A program made the position numbers and the translations under genes. 64,000 bases of DNA from Allochromatium humboldtianum (GTDB lineage Bacteria; Pseudomonadota; Gammaproteobacteria; Chromatiales; Chromatiaceae): assembly GCF_013385175.1 (NCBI RefSeq), contig NZ_JABZEO010000005.1, forward strand, positions 247,698-311,697, read 5' to 3'. Within the stretch, counting starts at the first letter, position 1. Each line of letters opens with the position of its first letter. This document shows, piece after piece, positions 50,821 to 62,978 of the stretch. A model generated the notes under the pieces. The model was not told where the DNA came from. It ran no database searches and worked only from the letters and a program-made list of their open reading frames with translations.

Positions 50821-51654
50821 CTAACGGTTGACCGAGAACGCCAGTCTCACGTTGTTGGCGACCAACCCGTTGTCCTTCTGTTCGCTCTCGTTGACATAGA
50901 ACTCCAGGATGGTCTCGCGATTCATCAGCAGATCCTCCGTCACCTCGTCGGCGACCTCGTTGGCATGACAGAAGACGCTGACATAGGGCGAGTCGGGCTC
51001 GCGCGGGTCCGTGATCCAGAGATTGTTCGAGATCTGGTTCATGAATCGCAGGAAACCATACCCCTTGTCGGGGAACCACTTGGTGCAGACCCCGCGCACG
51101 CAGGAACCGGGCTTGCCCCATTCGTTGCGCGGCTCATAGTGGACGGGCAGCAGGTCCGGGATGACGAAGCCCGAATAGAAGGCATCGACCCGCTGCTGGA
51201 GCAGACGCGAGACATTCTTGAAGCCGATCAGCTCGACCCGGCAGCCGGCATTCTGCAGCGCCTCGACGACCTGCAGGAAGTCCCCGTCGCCCGTGACCAG
51301 CAGCACCTGATCGAGCCGATTGGCCTGGAGCATGGCATCGACCGCCATGTCGAGATCGGCGTTGGCCTTGGTGGTGATGTTGCCTTTGTCGTCAGTGTAG
51401 CGGCGCACGGTCTTGGCGGTGATCTTCCAGCCGAAGTCGCGCACCATCTGTTGATAAGCATGAGCCTTTTTCTTGTACTCGAAGTCCTCGCGCGCGCGCT
51501 CGGCATCATAGGCCATGTAGGTGTTGAGACGTTGTAATACGCCGCCCTCGCGTGCGGCGAAACGGCGCAGGATGTCGTAACGCATCTGATAGCCGCCGTT
51601 GTAACGCACGTTTTCGGCGTCGACGAAGACTCCAACTCGAAAACTCGAAGACAA
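50821..51654 (-). CDS. NYN-domain nuclease fused to cold-shock-like domain
   Basis: The 277-residue protein has an N-terminal NYN (PIN-like, LabA/DUF88) domain (about 5-165). Acidic residues appear in VFVDAENVRYN (Asp12), NADLDMAVDAML (Asp100, 102, 106) and VTGDGDFLQVV (Asp123, 125), a full metal-binding set. The C-terminal part (about 187-275) reads VRGVCTKWFPDKGYGFLRFM then VSVFCHANEV. It matches the nucleic-acid-binding pattern of cold-shock domains (KWFN-x-x-KGFGFI ... VFVH). An RNA-processing nuclease with its own RNA-binding module is inferred. It is upstream of pilB in the same direction, 26 bp from it. Confidence 0.8.
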   Translation of the reverse strand: MSSSFRVGVFVDAENVRYNGGYQMRYDILRRFAAREGGVLQRLNTYMAYDAERAREDFEYKKKAHAYQQMVRDFGWKITAKTVRRYTDDKGNITTKANADLDMAVDAMLQANRLDQVLLVTGDGDFLQVVEALQNAGCRVELIGFKNVSRLLQQRVDAFYSGFVIPDLLPVHYEPRNEWGKPGSCVRGVCTKWFPDKGYGFLRFMNQISNNLWITDPREPDSPYVSVFCHANEVADEVTEDLLMNRETILEFYVNESEQKDNGLVANNVRLAFSVNR

Positions 51655-51832
51655 AGTGAACCTCTGGAGATGATGGGTTCAAACCGCGTCCAATGCTGAA
51701 AAAACGGTACCGTCCAGTTTCACGGTCTCGTATCCGAGCCGAACGGCTGGTGAGACGCGGCTTGAAGCGTTTCATAAGTCAATCAATTGCAATCCCTGTT
51801 GGTCTTGCGACCCAGTCCCTTCGAGACGAAAG

Positions 51833-51859
51833 ACGCGGCCCGGACGAGCCGGGCCGTGT
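51833..51859 (-). terminator. Intrinsic terminator of acs
   Basis: CGGCCCGG and CCGGGCCG form a perfect 8-bp core stem with a 5-base loop, extended by three more pairs including one G-T. On the minus strand TCTTTCG follows. It lies 12 bp beyond the acs stop. Confidence 0.75.
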
Positions 51860-51871
51860 GCTGCGCGCGCC

Positions 51872-53818
<1,947 letters not shown>

Positions 53819-53972
53819 GGATCTGATCTCCTCGATCTCTTCGATGGTGTGTTGCACGAGTCGGAGTCACGCCGACGACGGAGTCTCGACGACGCCGACC
53901 CAGGGTCGAAACGCGACAATAGTAAACCGTCGACTGAGCGACGATCCAGCCGAGTCGACGAATGCGCGGCCC

Positions 53973-54650
53973 TCAGCACAGGAATTCCGACAGACGCAGC
54001 CGGCGTCCGTCGTCGCGATAGGCGGCCTGGGCCAGGAAGAGTTCGGCGGCCGAGAGCGCGTCGCTCAGGGCGTTGTGGGCGCCGTGGCGCGGCAGATTGT
54101 AGCGGCTGGTGAGTGCGTGCAGGCGCAGATCCGAGGCTTTGAACGGGATCTGGCGTCGCTCCAGGGTGCGATGGGCCAGGGTCTGGGTGTCGACGATGCG
54201 CAGCGGCAGTGCCTGCCCCCAGCAGCGTTTGCAGGCGTTGGACAGGAAGCCCTGCTCGATGCTGGCATGGTGCGCGATCATCACCCGTCCGGCGAGCGCG
54301 GCGAGGGTTTCGCCGAGGACGTCTTCCAGTTCGCGTCCGGTGGCGGCCTGATCGTCGGTGATCTGATGGATCACGGCGCTGGCTTCCGGGATGGAGCGAT
54401 CGATGCGCACCAGATGATGGCGCGCGGTCGACAGATCGATCTCCGGACCGTGGAGCACGACATAGCCGACGCTCAGGATCAGATCCTGACGCTGATCGAG
54501 TCCGGTCGTCTCCAGGTCGATGGCCAGATAGTCGACTTCGCGATAGTCGGCGCGCGGGCTCGGCAACGGCTGGTCCAGATAGTCGCGCAGCGGGCCGGGC
54601 GGGGTGCGCCGGTGACGCCAGCGTCGTCTCCAGTCGCTCAGGATCGGCAT
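53973..54650 (-). CDS. DnaQ-like 3'-5' exonuclease
   Basis: The 225-residue protein has a DEDDh-type exonuclease fold: YLAIDLETTGLD (Asp45, Glu47), HQITDDQ, and HGAHNALSDALSAAELFLA near the end. In motif II the usual NxxFD is changed to HASIEQGFL, placing Glu where Asp is expected, a variant also typical of exonucleases linked to acs/DUF294 loci. Activity is likely but metal binding may differ. It overlaps no neighbour and lies 19 bp after the DUF294 gene. Confidence 0.8.
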   Translation of the reverse strand: MPILSDWRRRWRHRRTPPGPLRDYLDQPLPSPRADYREVDYLAIDLETTGLDQRQDLILSVGYVVLHGPEIDLSTARHHLVRIDRSIPEASAVIHQITDDQAATGRELEDVLGETLAALAGRVMIAHHASIEQGFLSNACKRCWGQALPLRIVDTQTLAHRTLERRQIPFKASDLRLHALTSRYNLPRHGAHNALSDALSAAELFLAQAAYRDDGRRLRLSEFLC

Positions 54651-54669
54651 GGTGTCGAGTCTCTGGCGA

Positions 54670-56535
54670 TCAGGCGAAGCGCCCGGTCTGATAGCGCTGG
54701 CCGAGCGACTCCTGCATGGTGTTGATCAAGACGAAGGCCTCCTTCAGATGCCCGCGCTCCAGCGGCGAGAGGGCGTCGGGCGCGAGAAAGTTGTCGGGCT
54801 TCTCGCCGTTGCGCAGTTGCTGGGCCTGATGGCGCATGCGCAGGGTGGCGATGAGTTCGAGCGCGTCGATCAGATTGGCCGCGCCGTCGCGACTGAGCGC
54901 CCCGCGTTCGGCGGCGGTCTGGAGGCGCTCGTTGGTGTTGTTCTCCATGATCCCGGCCGAGAGCGCATAGACGCGCGCCAGATCGATGATGGGGATGAGG
55001 CCGCGATGCTTGATGTCGAGCGTGTGGTCGTGATCGCCGCCCTGGATCAGCACGATGTTGCGGAAGAAACCGAGCGGCGGACGGTTCTTGAGCGCATTGG
55101 CCGCCATGTAGGCGATGAAGATGCGGTTGGCGCGCGACTTCTCGATGATGCGCTCGTGCAGCTCCTCGCACAGTCCGTTGGGGTCATGCAGCGAGCGCAT
55201 GTCGAAGAAGACATTCGACAGCATCAGCGCCATCGGCTCGGGTTTGAGGATCCAGTTGGAGAAATACTTGTTCCAGATCCGCAGCGTCTGACGCCACTTG
55301 GGATTGCTCGCCATGACGTCGCCGGGACAGTAGACGAAACCGCAGGCATGGAGTCCATCGTTGACGAAGCGGGCCAGGGCGGCGAAATAGGCGTCGTCCT
55401 CGGGCTTGGCCTCGTCTGAGATCAGGAGCGCGTTGTCCTGATCGGAGTGTGCGGACTGCTCGCGCCGCGCCTGCGAGCCGCCCAGCAGCCAGGCATAGGG
55501 CACGGGCGGCGCGCCGAGATCGGCCTCGGCCAGCTCGATCAGACGCAACGTGATGGCATCGGTGATGGCGCTGATCGCCTGTCCGACCTGGGTCGCCGTC
55601 GCTCCGCCCAGGATCAGATGCACCTGCAACTCGGCGATCTTGGCTCCGATCTGGGCCAGGGTCTCGATGGAGTCGGCGCGATGGATGTCGCCGACCAGAT
55701 AGATCGAGTTGGCGCTCTGGAAACGGGTGAAGTCGGTCGAGGAGATCAGCCCCACGACCCGCCCGTTCTCCACCACCGGCAGATGATGGATGTTGAGCCG
55801 GGTCATGGCGATGAGCGCCTGGAAGCCCAGGGTGTCCATGTCCACCGTGGTCAGCTTCTCGGTCATGATCGCTCGCACCGGCTGGTCGGTCGCCAGTCCG
55901 GCCGCGACACAGCGGTTGCGCAGATCGCGGTCGGTGATCATGCCGGCCAGTCGCTCGCCGTCCATGATCAGCAGCGAGGAGACATGATGCTCGGACATGA
56001 GACGCGCGGCCTCGCGGATGCTGGTCTCCGGGCCGGTGGCGATGGGGCCGCGTCGGACCATGTCGCGCACCCGCACCGTCATGAGTCCGGTGCCGCTGGA
56101 CGGTGACTCGGTGACGACGTCGAGCGCCTTGCGCAGTCGGCGCGAGGTCGACTGATCGAAGTGTTCGGCGAAAGACGGATGCGCGGCGCGCAGTTCGGTC
56201 AGGTCCGAGCAGGGCAGGGCATAGACGAGTGTGTCCTCGGCGGTATTGCCCTGGAAGCGCGGCTCATCGGCCTCGGCGCGACAGTTCTGCTCGCACAGAT
56301 CGCCCTCGGCCAGCTTGCCGACCAGATCGCCGCGCGGATTGCGCAGCTCCACCGCACCGCGGCGCAGGATGTAGAGACAGGGCGAGTCGGTCGCCTCGGG
56401 CGGAAAGGGCGTGCCGCGACGGAAATAGCGCACCGACAGACGGCGCGGAAGACGGGCCAGCGTCTCCTCGGGCAGTTGATCGAACGGCGGATGACTGGCC
56501 AGGAATTCCTGGATCTCGATCAGTTCGACATCCAT
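54670..56535 (-). CDS. cNMP-binding, CBS and DUF294 nucleotidyltransferase-like protein
   Basis: The 621-residue cytoplasmic protein has a cyclic-nucleotide-binding-like domain (about 10-130), a CBS pair (about 155-280; [36 protein letters not shown]) and a DUF294 nucleotidyltransferase-like domain. In the last, [20 protein letters not shown] near 350 holds the GS and DxD residues. An all-helical C-terminal domain (500-621) follows. Such proteins sense nucleotides and possibly modify a partner; the target is unknown. Synteny with the exonuclease and acs suggests a role in acetate metabolism. Confidence 0.83.
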   Translation of the reverse strand: MDVELIEIQEFLASHPPFDQLPEETLARLPRRLSVRYFRRGTPFPPEATDSPCLYILRRGAVELRNPRGDLVGKLAEGDLCEQNCRAEADEPRFQGNTAEDTLVYALPCSDLTELRAAHPSFAEHFDQSTSRRLRKALDVVTESPSSGTGLMTVRVRDMVRRGPIATGPETSIREAARLMSEHHVSSLLIMDGERLAGMITDRDLRNRCVAAGLATDQPVRAIMTEKLTTVDMDTLGFQALIAMTRLNIHHLPVVENGRVVGLISSTDFTRFQSANSIYLVGDIHRADSIETLAQIGAKIAELQVHLILGGATATQVGQAISAITDAITLRLIELAEADLGAPPVPYAWLLGGSQARREQSAHSDQDNALLISDEAKPEDDAYFAALARFVNDGLHACGFVYCPGDVMASNPKWRQTLRIWNKYFSNWILKPEPMALMLSNVFFDMRSLHDPNGLCEELHERIIEKSRANRIFIAYMAANALKNRPPLGFFRNIVLIQGGDHDHTLDIKHRGLIPIIDLARVYALSAGIMENNTNERLQTAAERGALSRDGAANLIDALELIATLRMRHQAQQLRNGEKPDNFLAPDALSPLERGHLKEAFVLINTMQESLGQRYQTGRFA

Positions 56536-56691
56536 CGATTGTTCTCACGCTTGCGGAATGGAACTCGGGTCGAGCCGCTATTGAACCATGAATCGCGGGC
56601 GTTCGGGCGAATGGCGTATCACGCCGGTTTCGTTCGCAGGGCGTTTCGGCGAGAATGCGCCGTCGCCCAAGAATTCCTGGATGCCCTGTCT

Positions 56692-57273
56692 ATGCTGCTG
56701 ATGATCGACAACTACGATTCCTTCACCTACAACCTGGTGCAGTATTTCGGCGAGCTGGGCGCCGAGGTGAGGGTCGTCCGCAACGACGAGCTGACGGTCG
56801 AGGAAGCGGTCGCGCTCGCGCCCGAGCGGGTCGTGATCTCGCCCGGACCCTGTACGCCGCACGAGGCCGGCATCTCGGTGGCCCTGATCGAGCGTCTGGC
56901 CGACGAGGTGCCGATCCTAGGCGTCTGTCTGGGGCATCAGTCGATCGGGCAGGCCTTCGGCGGGCGCATCGTCAAGGCGCCCGAGGTCATGCACGGCAAG
57001 ACCTCGCCGGTGTATCACACCGATCAGGGCGTCTTCAATGCTCTGCCCAATCCGTTCGAGGCCACGCGCTATCACTCGCTGGTGATCGCGCCCGAGACCC
57101 TGCCGGACTGTCTGGAGGTCACGGCCTGGACCCGGAACCCGGACGGCTCGCGCGAGTGCATCATGGGGGTGCGGCATCGCACATTGCCGATCCAGGGCGT
57201 GCAATTCCATCCCGAATCCATCCTCACCGAGCAGGGCCATCGCCTGCTCCAGAACTTCCTGGAGGATCGCTGA
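56692..57273 (+). CDS. trpG: Anthranilate synthase glutaminase subunit TrpG
   Basis: The 193-residue class I amidotransferase starts at [19 protein letters not shown]. The catalytic Cys is in [17 protein letters not shown] and the His/Glu pair in [13 protein letters not shown]. It supplies ammonia to TrpE, which is not in the window. In many gammaproteobacteria TrpG also serves folate synthesis with PabB. It is 1 bp from trpD. Confidence 0.95.
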   Translation: MLLMIDNYDSFTYNLVQYFGELGAEVRVVRNDELTVEEAVALAPERVVISPGPCTPHEAGISVALIERLADEVPILGVCLGHQSIGQAFGGRIVKAPEVMHGKTSPVYHTDQGVFNALPNPFEATRYHSLVIAPETLPDCLEVTAWTRNPDGSRECIMGVRHRTLPIQGVQFHPESILTEQGHRLLQNFLEDR

Positions 57274-57274
57274 C

Positions 57275-58297
57275 ATGGAGCTCAAGGACGCCATCACGCG
57301 CTGTATCGAGCGACGTGATCTCAGTAGCGACGAGATGACGGCGGTGATGCGCACCATCATGACCGGCGGGGCCACCCCGGCCCAGATCGCGGGTTTTCTG
57401 GTCGCGCTGCGCATGAAGGGCGAGAGCGTGACCGAGATCGCCGCCGCCGCCGCCGTGATGCGCGAGCTGGCCGCCGGGGTCGAACTCTCCGGACTCGAGC
57501 ATACGGTCGATATCGTCGGCACCGGCGGCGACTGTTCGGGGACTTTCAACGTCTCGACCACCAGCATGTTCGTCGCCGCCGCCGCCGGCTGTCGTGTCGC
57601 CAAGCACGGCAACCGCTCGGTCTCCAGCAAGTCCGGCGCGGCCGATGTGCTGGAAGCGGCCGGGATCCGGCTCGATCTCACGCCCGAGCAGGTCACGCGC
57701 TGCGTGCGCGAGGTCGGGGTCGGCTTCATGTTCGCGCCCGGTCATCACAGCGCCATGAAGCATGCCGTCACGCCTCGGCGCGAGCTGGGCGTGCGCACCA
57801 TTTTCAACGTCCTGGGGCCGCTGACCAATCCGGCGCGGGTGCCCAATCAAGTGCTGGGCGTCTTCAGCGCCGAGCTGCTCGAACCGCTCGCCCTGGTGCT
57901 GCAACGGCTCGGCAGCCGGCATGTGCTGGTGGTCCATGCGCGCGACGGACTCGACGAGATCAGTATCGCCGACAGCACGGATGTCGCTGAACTGCGCGAC
58001 GGCGAAGTCCATGTCTACAGCCTGCGGCCCGAGGATTTCGGACTCCAGCGCGCGCCGCTGGATGCGATCCGCGTGTCCGGCCCTGCCGAGAGTCTGGCGC
58101 TGCTGCTGAGCGTGCTCGCCGGTGAAGCCGGACCCGCGCGCGACATCGTGCGGCTCAACGCCGGTGCCGCCATCTATGCCGCCGGGCGTGCCGATTCGCT
58201 CGCCGAGGGCGTGACGACGGCTGCTCAGGTGATCGACAGCGGCGAGGCGCAGCGGCGTCTGGAACGTCTGGTCGACCTGACCAAGAGCTTCGATTGA
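57275..58297 (+). CDS. trpD: Anthranilate phosphoribosyltransferase TrpD
   Basis: The 340-residue enzyme transfers phosphoribose to anthranilate. [20 protein letters not shown] is the PRPP loop, [19 protein letters not shown] follows, and [13 protein letters not shown] closes the core. The gene starts 1 bp after the trpG stop and is followed by trpC, forming a compact trpGDC operon. Confidence 0.96.
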   Translation: MELKDAITRCIERRDLSSDEMTAVMRTIMTGGATPAQIAGFLVALRMKGESVTEIAAAAAVMRELAAGVELSGLEHTVDIVGTGGDCSGTFNVSTTSMFVAAAAGCRVAKHGNRSVSSKSGAADVLEAAGIRLDLTPEQVTRCVREVGVGFMFAPGHHSAMKHAVTPRRELGVRTIFNVLGPLTNPARVPNQVLGVFSAELLEPLALVLQRLGSRHVLVVHARDGLDEISIADSTDVAELRDGEVHVYSLRPEDFGLQRAPLDAIRVSGPAESLALLLSVLAGEAGPARDIVRLNAGAAIYAAGRADSLAEGVTTAAQVIDSGEAQRRLERLVDLTKSFD

Positions 58298-58323
58298 TCC
58301 TCTCAGAGATGACGCAAACGCCC

Positions 58324-59121
58324 ATGACTGATACCCCGGATATCCTGAAGAAGATCGTCCAGCGCAAGATCGAGGAAGTCAGCGAACGTCGCACGTGCCG
58401 GTCGGATGCTGAACTGAGCGCCGCCCTGGCCGATGTCGGGCCGGTGCGTGGTTTCGCCGCCGCGCTCCAGGCGCGTGTCGCGGCCGGCGATCCGGCGGTG
58501 ATCGCCGAGGTCAAGAAGGCCAGCCCCAGCAAGGGCGTGCTACGTGCCGATTTTCGTCCCGCCGAGATCGCCGCGAGCTATGAACGCGGCGGCGCGGCCT
58601 GTCTCTCGGTGCTGACCGATGTGGATTTCTTCCAGGGCGCCGACGCCTATCTCCAGGAAGCGCGCGCGGCCTGTGCCCTGCCGGTCATCCGCAAGGACTT
58701 CATCATCGACCCCTATCAGGTGCGCGAGGCGCGTCTGATCGGCGCCGATGCCATTCTGCTGATCGCGGCCTGTCTGTCGGATGCGCAAATGAGCGAGCTG
58801 AACGCGCTGGCGCATGAACTGGGGCTGGACGTGCTGGTCGAGGTGCACGACGCCGACGAGCTGGAGCGGGCGCTCGCCGTACCCGGACGGCTGATCGGCA
58901 TCAACAACCGCAATCTGCGCACCTTCGAGGTGACGCTGGAGACCACGCTCGGCCTGCTGGATGCGATCCCCGAGGACCGTCTGCTCGTCACCGAGAGCGG
59001 TATCCTGAACCGCGAGGACGTGGCGCGGATGCGTGGTCAGGGCGTCAACGCCTTCCTGGTCGGCGAGGCGTTCATGCGTGCGCCCGATCCCGGCGTCGAA
59101 CTGGCGCGGCTGTTCTTCTAG
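58324..59121 (+). CDS. trpC: Indole-3-glycerol phosphate synthase TrpC
   Basis: The 265-residue TIM barrel, counted from [19 protein letters not shown], forms the indole ring. [39 protein letters not shown] and [11 protein letters not shown] are diagnostic. A start five codons earlier (MTQTPM) is possible. Its last four bases overlap the stop of the convergent CRP-like gene. Confidence 0.95.
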   Translation: MTDTPDILKKIVQRKIEEVSERRTCRSDAELSAALADVGPVRGFAAALQARVAAGDPAVIAEVKKASPSKGVLRADFRPAEIAASYERGGAACLSVLTDVDFFQGADAYLQEARAACALPVIRKDFIIDPYQVREARLIGADAILLIAACLSDAQMSELNALAHELGLDVLVEVHDADELERALAVPGRLIGINNRNLRTFEVTLETTLGLLDAIPEDRLLVTESGILNREDVARMRGQGVNAFLVGEAFMRAPDPGVELARLFF

Positions 59122-59774
59122 CGTGCGCCATAGACCACGATGGTCTTGCCCTTGACGCTCACCAGACCCTGCTCCTCCAGGGTTTTCATCACCCGTCCGG
59201 CCATCTCGCGCGAGCAGCCGACGATGCGCCCGAGTTCCTGACGCGTCACCCGGATCTGCATCCCGTCCGGGTGCGTCATGGCGTCCGGCTGTTTGCAGAG
59301 ATCGAGCAGGGTGCCGGCGATGCGCCCGGTGACGTCGAGGAAGGCCAGATGTCCGACCTTGCGACTGGTCGTCTGCAAGCGCATCGACAGTTGCGCGCCG
59401 AGGCTGTAGAGCAAGTCCTTGGCGACATCGGCCAGCTCGTCGTCGAGCAGGCGGTCGAGACGCTGATAGCTGATCTCGGCGACCTTGCAGCGGGTGCGGG
59501 TCCGCACGATGACGCTGCGCGTGTTTTGCGGCACGAACAGCCCCATCTCGCCGATGAATTCGCCCTTGTTGATATAGGCCAGCATCAGCTCGCGGCGCTC
59601 CTCCTCGTCGAACATCAGGGCCGAAACCGACCCTTCGATGAGGTAGTAGAGGCTCTCGGCGGCCTGTCCCTGGCGGATGAAATCGACGTTCTTGTCATAG
59701 CTCTTGGTGTGGCATTGCGCCAGAAAGGGCTTCAGCCACCTGGGCTCTTCCTTCAGTGCTCTCTGAGTGCTCAT
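59118..59774 (-). CDS. crp: CRP/Vfr-like cyclic AMP receptor protein
   Basis: The 218-residue regulator has a cNMP-binding domain (about 20-130; [20 protein letters not shown] with the cAMP-contacting Arg-Ser, then AEISY). A dimer helix and C-terminal HTH ([20 protein letters not shown] near 170) follow. The [13 protein letters not shown] recognition helix matches the CRP/Vfr group. Vfr links cAMP to type IV pili in Pseudomonas, so control of the pil genes here is plausible but inferred. Confidence 0.88.
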   Translation of the reverse strand: MSTQRALKEEPRWLKPFLAQCHTKSYDKNVDFIRQGQAAESLYYLIEGSVSALMFDEEERRELMLAYINKGEFIGEMGLFVPQNTRSVIVRTRTRCKVAEISYQRLDRLLDDELADVAKDLLYSLGAQLSMRLQTTSRKVGHLAFLDVTGRIAGTLLDLCKQPDAMTHPDGMQIRVTRQELGRIVGCSREMAGRVMKTLEEQGLVSVKGKTIVVYGAR

Positions 59775-59921
59775 CGCTCGACCTGTGGCGTGGGTGGGCG
59801 GAACTGAACCGGATTCTAGGCAGGCTGGGTAGTCTTGTCGAACTTATGCTAGCCTGCCCCGCCGCCGACGCGGGCGGTCGAGACGAATCGGATCACAACC
59901 AACGGCAATGAGGGGCGAGCG

Positions 59922-60341
59922 ATGAAGGCACGGGTGAAGTGGATCGATGGGGTGGCCATGCTGGGCGAATCCGGCTCGGGGCATGGCGTGGTGATGGACG
60001 GCCCGCCCGAGCTGGGGGGACGCAATGTCGGGGTGCGTCCGATGGAGATGCTGCTGCTCGGCATGGGCGGCTGCACTCAGTTCGATGTGCTCCTGATCCT
60101 GCGCAAGGGGCGTCAGCAAGTCACCGACTGCGTGGTCGAGCTGGAGGCCGAGCGCGCCGAGCAGGATCCCAAGGTCTTCACCCGGATCCACGCCCACTTC
60201 ATCGTCACCGGGCGCGGGCTCGACCCCAAGCGGGTCGAGCAGGCGATCCGGCTGAGCGCCGAGAAATACTGCTCGGCCTCGATCATGCTTGGGGCGACAG
60301 CTGCCGTCACACACGACTTCGAGATCCGCGAGGCGCCCTGA
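59922..60341 (+). CDS. OsmC family protein
   Basis: This 139-residue protein has the OsmC/Ohr fold with a Cys in LLLGMGGCTQFDVLLILRKG (near 46). A second Cys lies in SAEKYCSASIMLGA (near 120), the pair of catalytic positions in the family. ARVKWIDGVAMLGESGSGHG at the N-terminus is typical of the YhfA-like group. Peroxide reduction is known for Ohr/OsmC but not established for this group. Confidence 0.85.
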   Translation: MKARVKWIDGVAMLGESGSGHGVVMDGPPELGGRNVGVRPMEMLLLGMGGCTQFDVLLILRKGRQQVTDCVVELEAERAEQDPKVFTRIHAHFIVTGRGLDPKRVEQAIRLSAEKYCSASIMLGATAAVTHDFEIREAP

Positions 60342-60350
60342 GCAGCGCGC

Positions 60351-61007
60351 TCAGACCCAGTACGCGGTGCGCGTCATCACGCGCGAGGTCAGCTTCATCG
60401 CCTGACGGATGGGCGCGGGCAGGTCGGCCCCGCCCGCCGACTTGGCGACCTGGGCATGATGGATCTCGTCGGCCTTCATCCGTTCCAGGATCGCGCGGCT
60501 CTTCTCGTCATGGGCCGGGATCTGGGTCAGATGGTCGTCGAGATGATCCTCGACCTGACGTTCGGTCTCGACCACGAAGCCGAGACTCCATTTGTCGCCC
60601 GCCAGACCCGCCAGCGCGCCCAGCGCGAAGGAGCCGGCATACCAGAGCGGATTGAGCAGGCTCTTGCGGTCGCCGAGTTCTTCCAGCCGCTCCTCGCACC
60701 AGGCCAGATGGTCGTTCTCCTCCTTGGCCGAGCGCTCCAGACGCTGACGGGTCTCGGGCAGCCTGGCGGTGAGCGCCTGACCCTGATAGAGCGCTTGGGC
60801 GCAGATCTCGCCCGTGTGGTTGATGCGCATCAGGCGTGCCACATGCCGACGCTGATCCTCGCGCAGTTCGGCCTCCATCAGGTCGGCGGCCGGATTCTTG
60901 CGCTCGGTGATGCGCGGGCGTCCGAACACCGTGCGTAATGCTTGATCGGCGCCGATGAGCAACTGGTCGATCGGGGTATAGCGGCGGCTGTCGTGCTGAG
61001 TGTTCAT
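60351..61007 (-). CDS. coq7: Demethoxyubiquinone hydroxylase Coq7
   Basis: The 218-residue di-iron protein, counted from [10 protein letters not shown], has ligands in [53 protein letters not shown] and [12 protein letters not shown] (paired ExxH). It hydroxylates 2-polyprenyl-3-methyl-6-methoxy-benzoquinol in ubiquinone synthesis. It is convergent with the OsmC gene and 22 bp after the gene at 61030. Confidence 0.94.
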   Translation of the reverse strand: MNTQHDSRRYTPIDQLLIGADQALRTVFGRPRITERKNPAADLMEAELREDQRRHVARLMRINHTGEICAQALYQGQALTARLPETRQRLERSAKEENDHLAWCEERLEELGDRKSLLNPLWYAGSFALGALAGLAGDKWSLGFVVETERQVEDHLDDHLTQIPAHDEKSRAILERMKADEIHHAQVAKSAGGADLPAPIRQAMKLTSRVMTRTAYWV

Positions 61008-61029
61008 CATCGATTCGAAGACTCGCAAA

Positions 61030-62352
61030 TCAGGTGGAGGAGGGGAGCTGACGCACGATCAGCTCGACCGGATGCCGGACCTCGATGTCGAGACCGGACT
61101 CACGCACCCCGGCGAGCAGATGCAGCGCGCATCCTGGATTGGTGGTCACGATGATATCCGGCTTCAAGTCCCGGATGTGGTGCAGCTTGTCGTCGAGCAG
61201 CGCGGCGGCCATCGCCGGCTGCTGGAGCAGATAGGTTCCGGCCGCGCCGCAGCAGCGATCGTTGTCCGGCATGGGGGCGACCTCGAGGTCCGGAATCCGT
61301 GCCAGCAGCCGATGGACGGCGGCGTTGCCCCCGAGCAGGCGCCGGTGCGAGCAGGGTTCGTGCACCAGCACACGCTGTCTGAGCGGCGCCAGGACGAGCG
61401 TCTCGGGCCAGCTCCGGCGGTCGAGGTAATCGCAGACCTCCTGCGCTTGGGTGAGTGCCGGATGCTCGCGCAGTTCGGCGATACAGGCGCTGGAGACGCC
61501 GACCAGCGGGCGACCGCCGTGGACATGCGCGCACTGTTCGCGAGCACGATCGGCGGCCTCCGGGAAACCATTGTGACGCTGCATGGCGCCGCAGCAGACA
61601 GCGTCCGACGCGATCCGGACCCGGAGTCCGAGCCGTTCGCAGAGGATGCGCGTGGCCGCGATCGCTTCGCCTTGCGCGCTCGCGCCCGAGCAGCCGACGA
61701 AGAGATCCAGGTCGGCGTCGTCGATCTGGTGTGCTGCGACCGGGCGTGCCGTGACGGCCAGCGCTCCGAGAAGACGATGATGGGTCGCGATCGAGCGGAA
61801 ACGGATCAGGCGGGCGATCTCGACGAGCCGCGCCAGTCCGGCTCCGACATAGACAGAGGCCCACCGTCCCAGCGCGTCCATGACCCGAGCGTTCGACAAC
61901 GCACCGAGCCGGCGTCCGGTCCAGAATCGCCGCCAAGCCGGAGTCTCGGCCACGCGCTGCGTCCGCGCGCCGTCGAGCAGACGTCCATAGGCGACCAGCG
62001 ACGGGCAGGCCGACTCACAGGCGCGACAGAGCAGACAGCCATCGAGATGTGCAGCCAGTCCGGGCGTCATATCCAGTTGGCCGGTCAGCCAGCCCTGGAC
62101 CAGCGCGATGCGCCCGCGCGGAGAGTCACCCTCGTGGCGCGTCTTGGCATAGGTCGGACAGTGCGGCAGACAGAGTCCGCATTTGACGCACTGATCGGCG
62201 AGTCTGAGCAGATCCTGATTCGAGAGACGGGGCGTCGACCGGGCGGCCGACAGGTTGACCGGAGTATTCAAGGCGGATTCTTGGCGGTGAAGTGTGATGG
62301 ACGACGTTCGACGGGAGCACCCGATCAGCGCGCGGGCGCGGCTCGGTGTCAT
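61030..62352 (-). CDS. GlcF-like (Fe-S) binding / CCG-domain protein
   Basis: The frame encodes 440 residues, but the start is unsure; similarity begins near [19 protein letters not shown]. Cluster motifs [14 protein letters not shown] and [14 protein letters not shown] precede two CCG domains ([13 protein letters not shown] and [12 protein letters not shown]). It is a paralogue of GlcF in the window, with differing spacing, and may be a subunit of another flavin-linked oxidase (lactate or glycolate type). No FAD partner is adjacent. A TTG start at 62271 would give a 413-residue protein. Confidence 0.8.
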   Translation of the reverse strand: MTPSRARALIGCSRRTSSITLHRQESALNTPVNLSAARSTPRLSNQDLLRLADQCVKCGLCLPHCPTYAKTRHEGDSPRGRIALVQGWLTGQLDMTPGLAAHLDGCLLCRACESACPSLVAYGRLLDGARTQRVAETPAWRRFWTGRRLGALSNARVMDALGRWASVYVGAGLARLVEIARLIRFRSIATHHRLLGALAVTARPVAAHQIDDADLDLFVGCSGASAQGEAIAATRILCERLGLRVRIASDAVCCGAMQRHNGFPEAADRAREQCAHVHGGRPLVGVSSACIAELREHPALTQAQEVCDYLDRRSWPETLVLAPLRQRVLVHEPCSHRRLLGGNAAVHRLLARIPDLEVAPMPDNDRCCGAAGTYLLQQPAMAAALLDDKLHHIRDLKPDIIVTTNPGCALHLLAGVRESGLDIEVRHPVELIVRQLPSST

Positions 62353-62450
62353 GTAAGGAGCGGTGTTCGGGGCGTCATGATACTCTATAAGCCGTTATTC
62401 CGACCGAATCACTCTCCCAATCCATCGACCACGACGACCCGAGTTCGACC

Positions 62451-62780
62451 ATGGCGCGCTACAGTCATCACATCTTCTTCTGCACCAACAGGCGCGAGGA
62501 CGGTCGCCAATGCTGTGCCCAATCCAACGCCTCGAACATGCGCGACTATCTCAAGCGCCGCGCCAAGGAGGAGGGGCTGTCGGGTCCGAGCGGCGTGCGC
62601 GTCAACACGGCCGGCTGTCTGGGTCGCTGTGTCGATGGCCCGACCATCGTCGTCTATCCCGATGGCGTTTGGTACACATACGCCGATGAGCGGGATCTGG
62701 AAGAGATCCTGAGCGAGCACCTGAAAGCCGGGCGTGTGGTCGAGCGTCTACGGTTGCCCGATTCGGAGAAGTCCGCCTGA
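62451..62780 (+). CDS. Thioredoxin-like [2Fe-2S] ferredoxin
   Basis: This 109-residue protein has the pattern HHIFFCTNRREDGRQCCAQ (Cys near 11, 21 and 22) and NTAGCLGRCVDGPTIVVYPD (Cys near 55 and 59), fitting the Shethna-type thioredoxin-fold [2Fe-2S] ferredoxins. GVWYTYADERDLEEIL is the usual C-terminal part. It is a likely electron carrier; the partner is not evident. It is divergent from the GlcF-like gene. Confidence 0.88.
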   Translation: MARYSHHIFFCTNRREDGRQCCAQSNASNMRDYLKRRAKEEGLSGPSGVRVNTAGCLGRCVDGPTIVVYPDGVWYTYADERDLEEILSEHLKAGRVVERLRLPDSEKSA

Positions 62781-62854
62781 GTGTGGCGCGTCCTGTATCC
62801 ACACCTGCCGCTCGATGACCTGTTGGCCGTCACCCACGGCTTTATCAGCACGTT

Positions 62855-62932
62855 TCGGCGGCGACGGACCTCCGGTCGCTGATCCATCCGAAGCTGCCGG
62901 CGTTCTGGGAGTCCTATCAGCCGCATCTGCGC
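62855..62932 (+). repeat. Left copy of 78-bp direct repeat (Rpn-gene fragment)
   Basis: This copy differs from the one at 63731-63808 at only three bases. In frame it reads SAATDLRSLIHPKLPAFWES, part of an Rpn-family (PD-(D/E)XK, transposase_31-like) protein. The frame has no proper start and soon breaks down, so it is a gene remnant lying in the 198-bp gap after the ferredoxin. Confidence 0.8.
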
Positions 62933-62978
62933 CGATCCGTTCCGGGCGATCGTTGCGCTAGGCGACAGCGGCGGCGTC

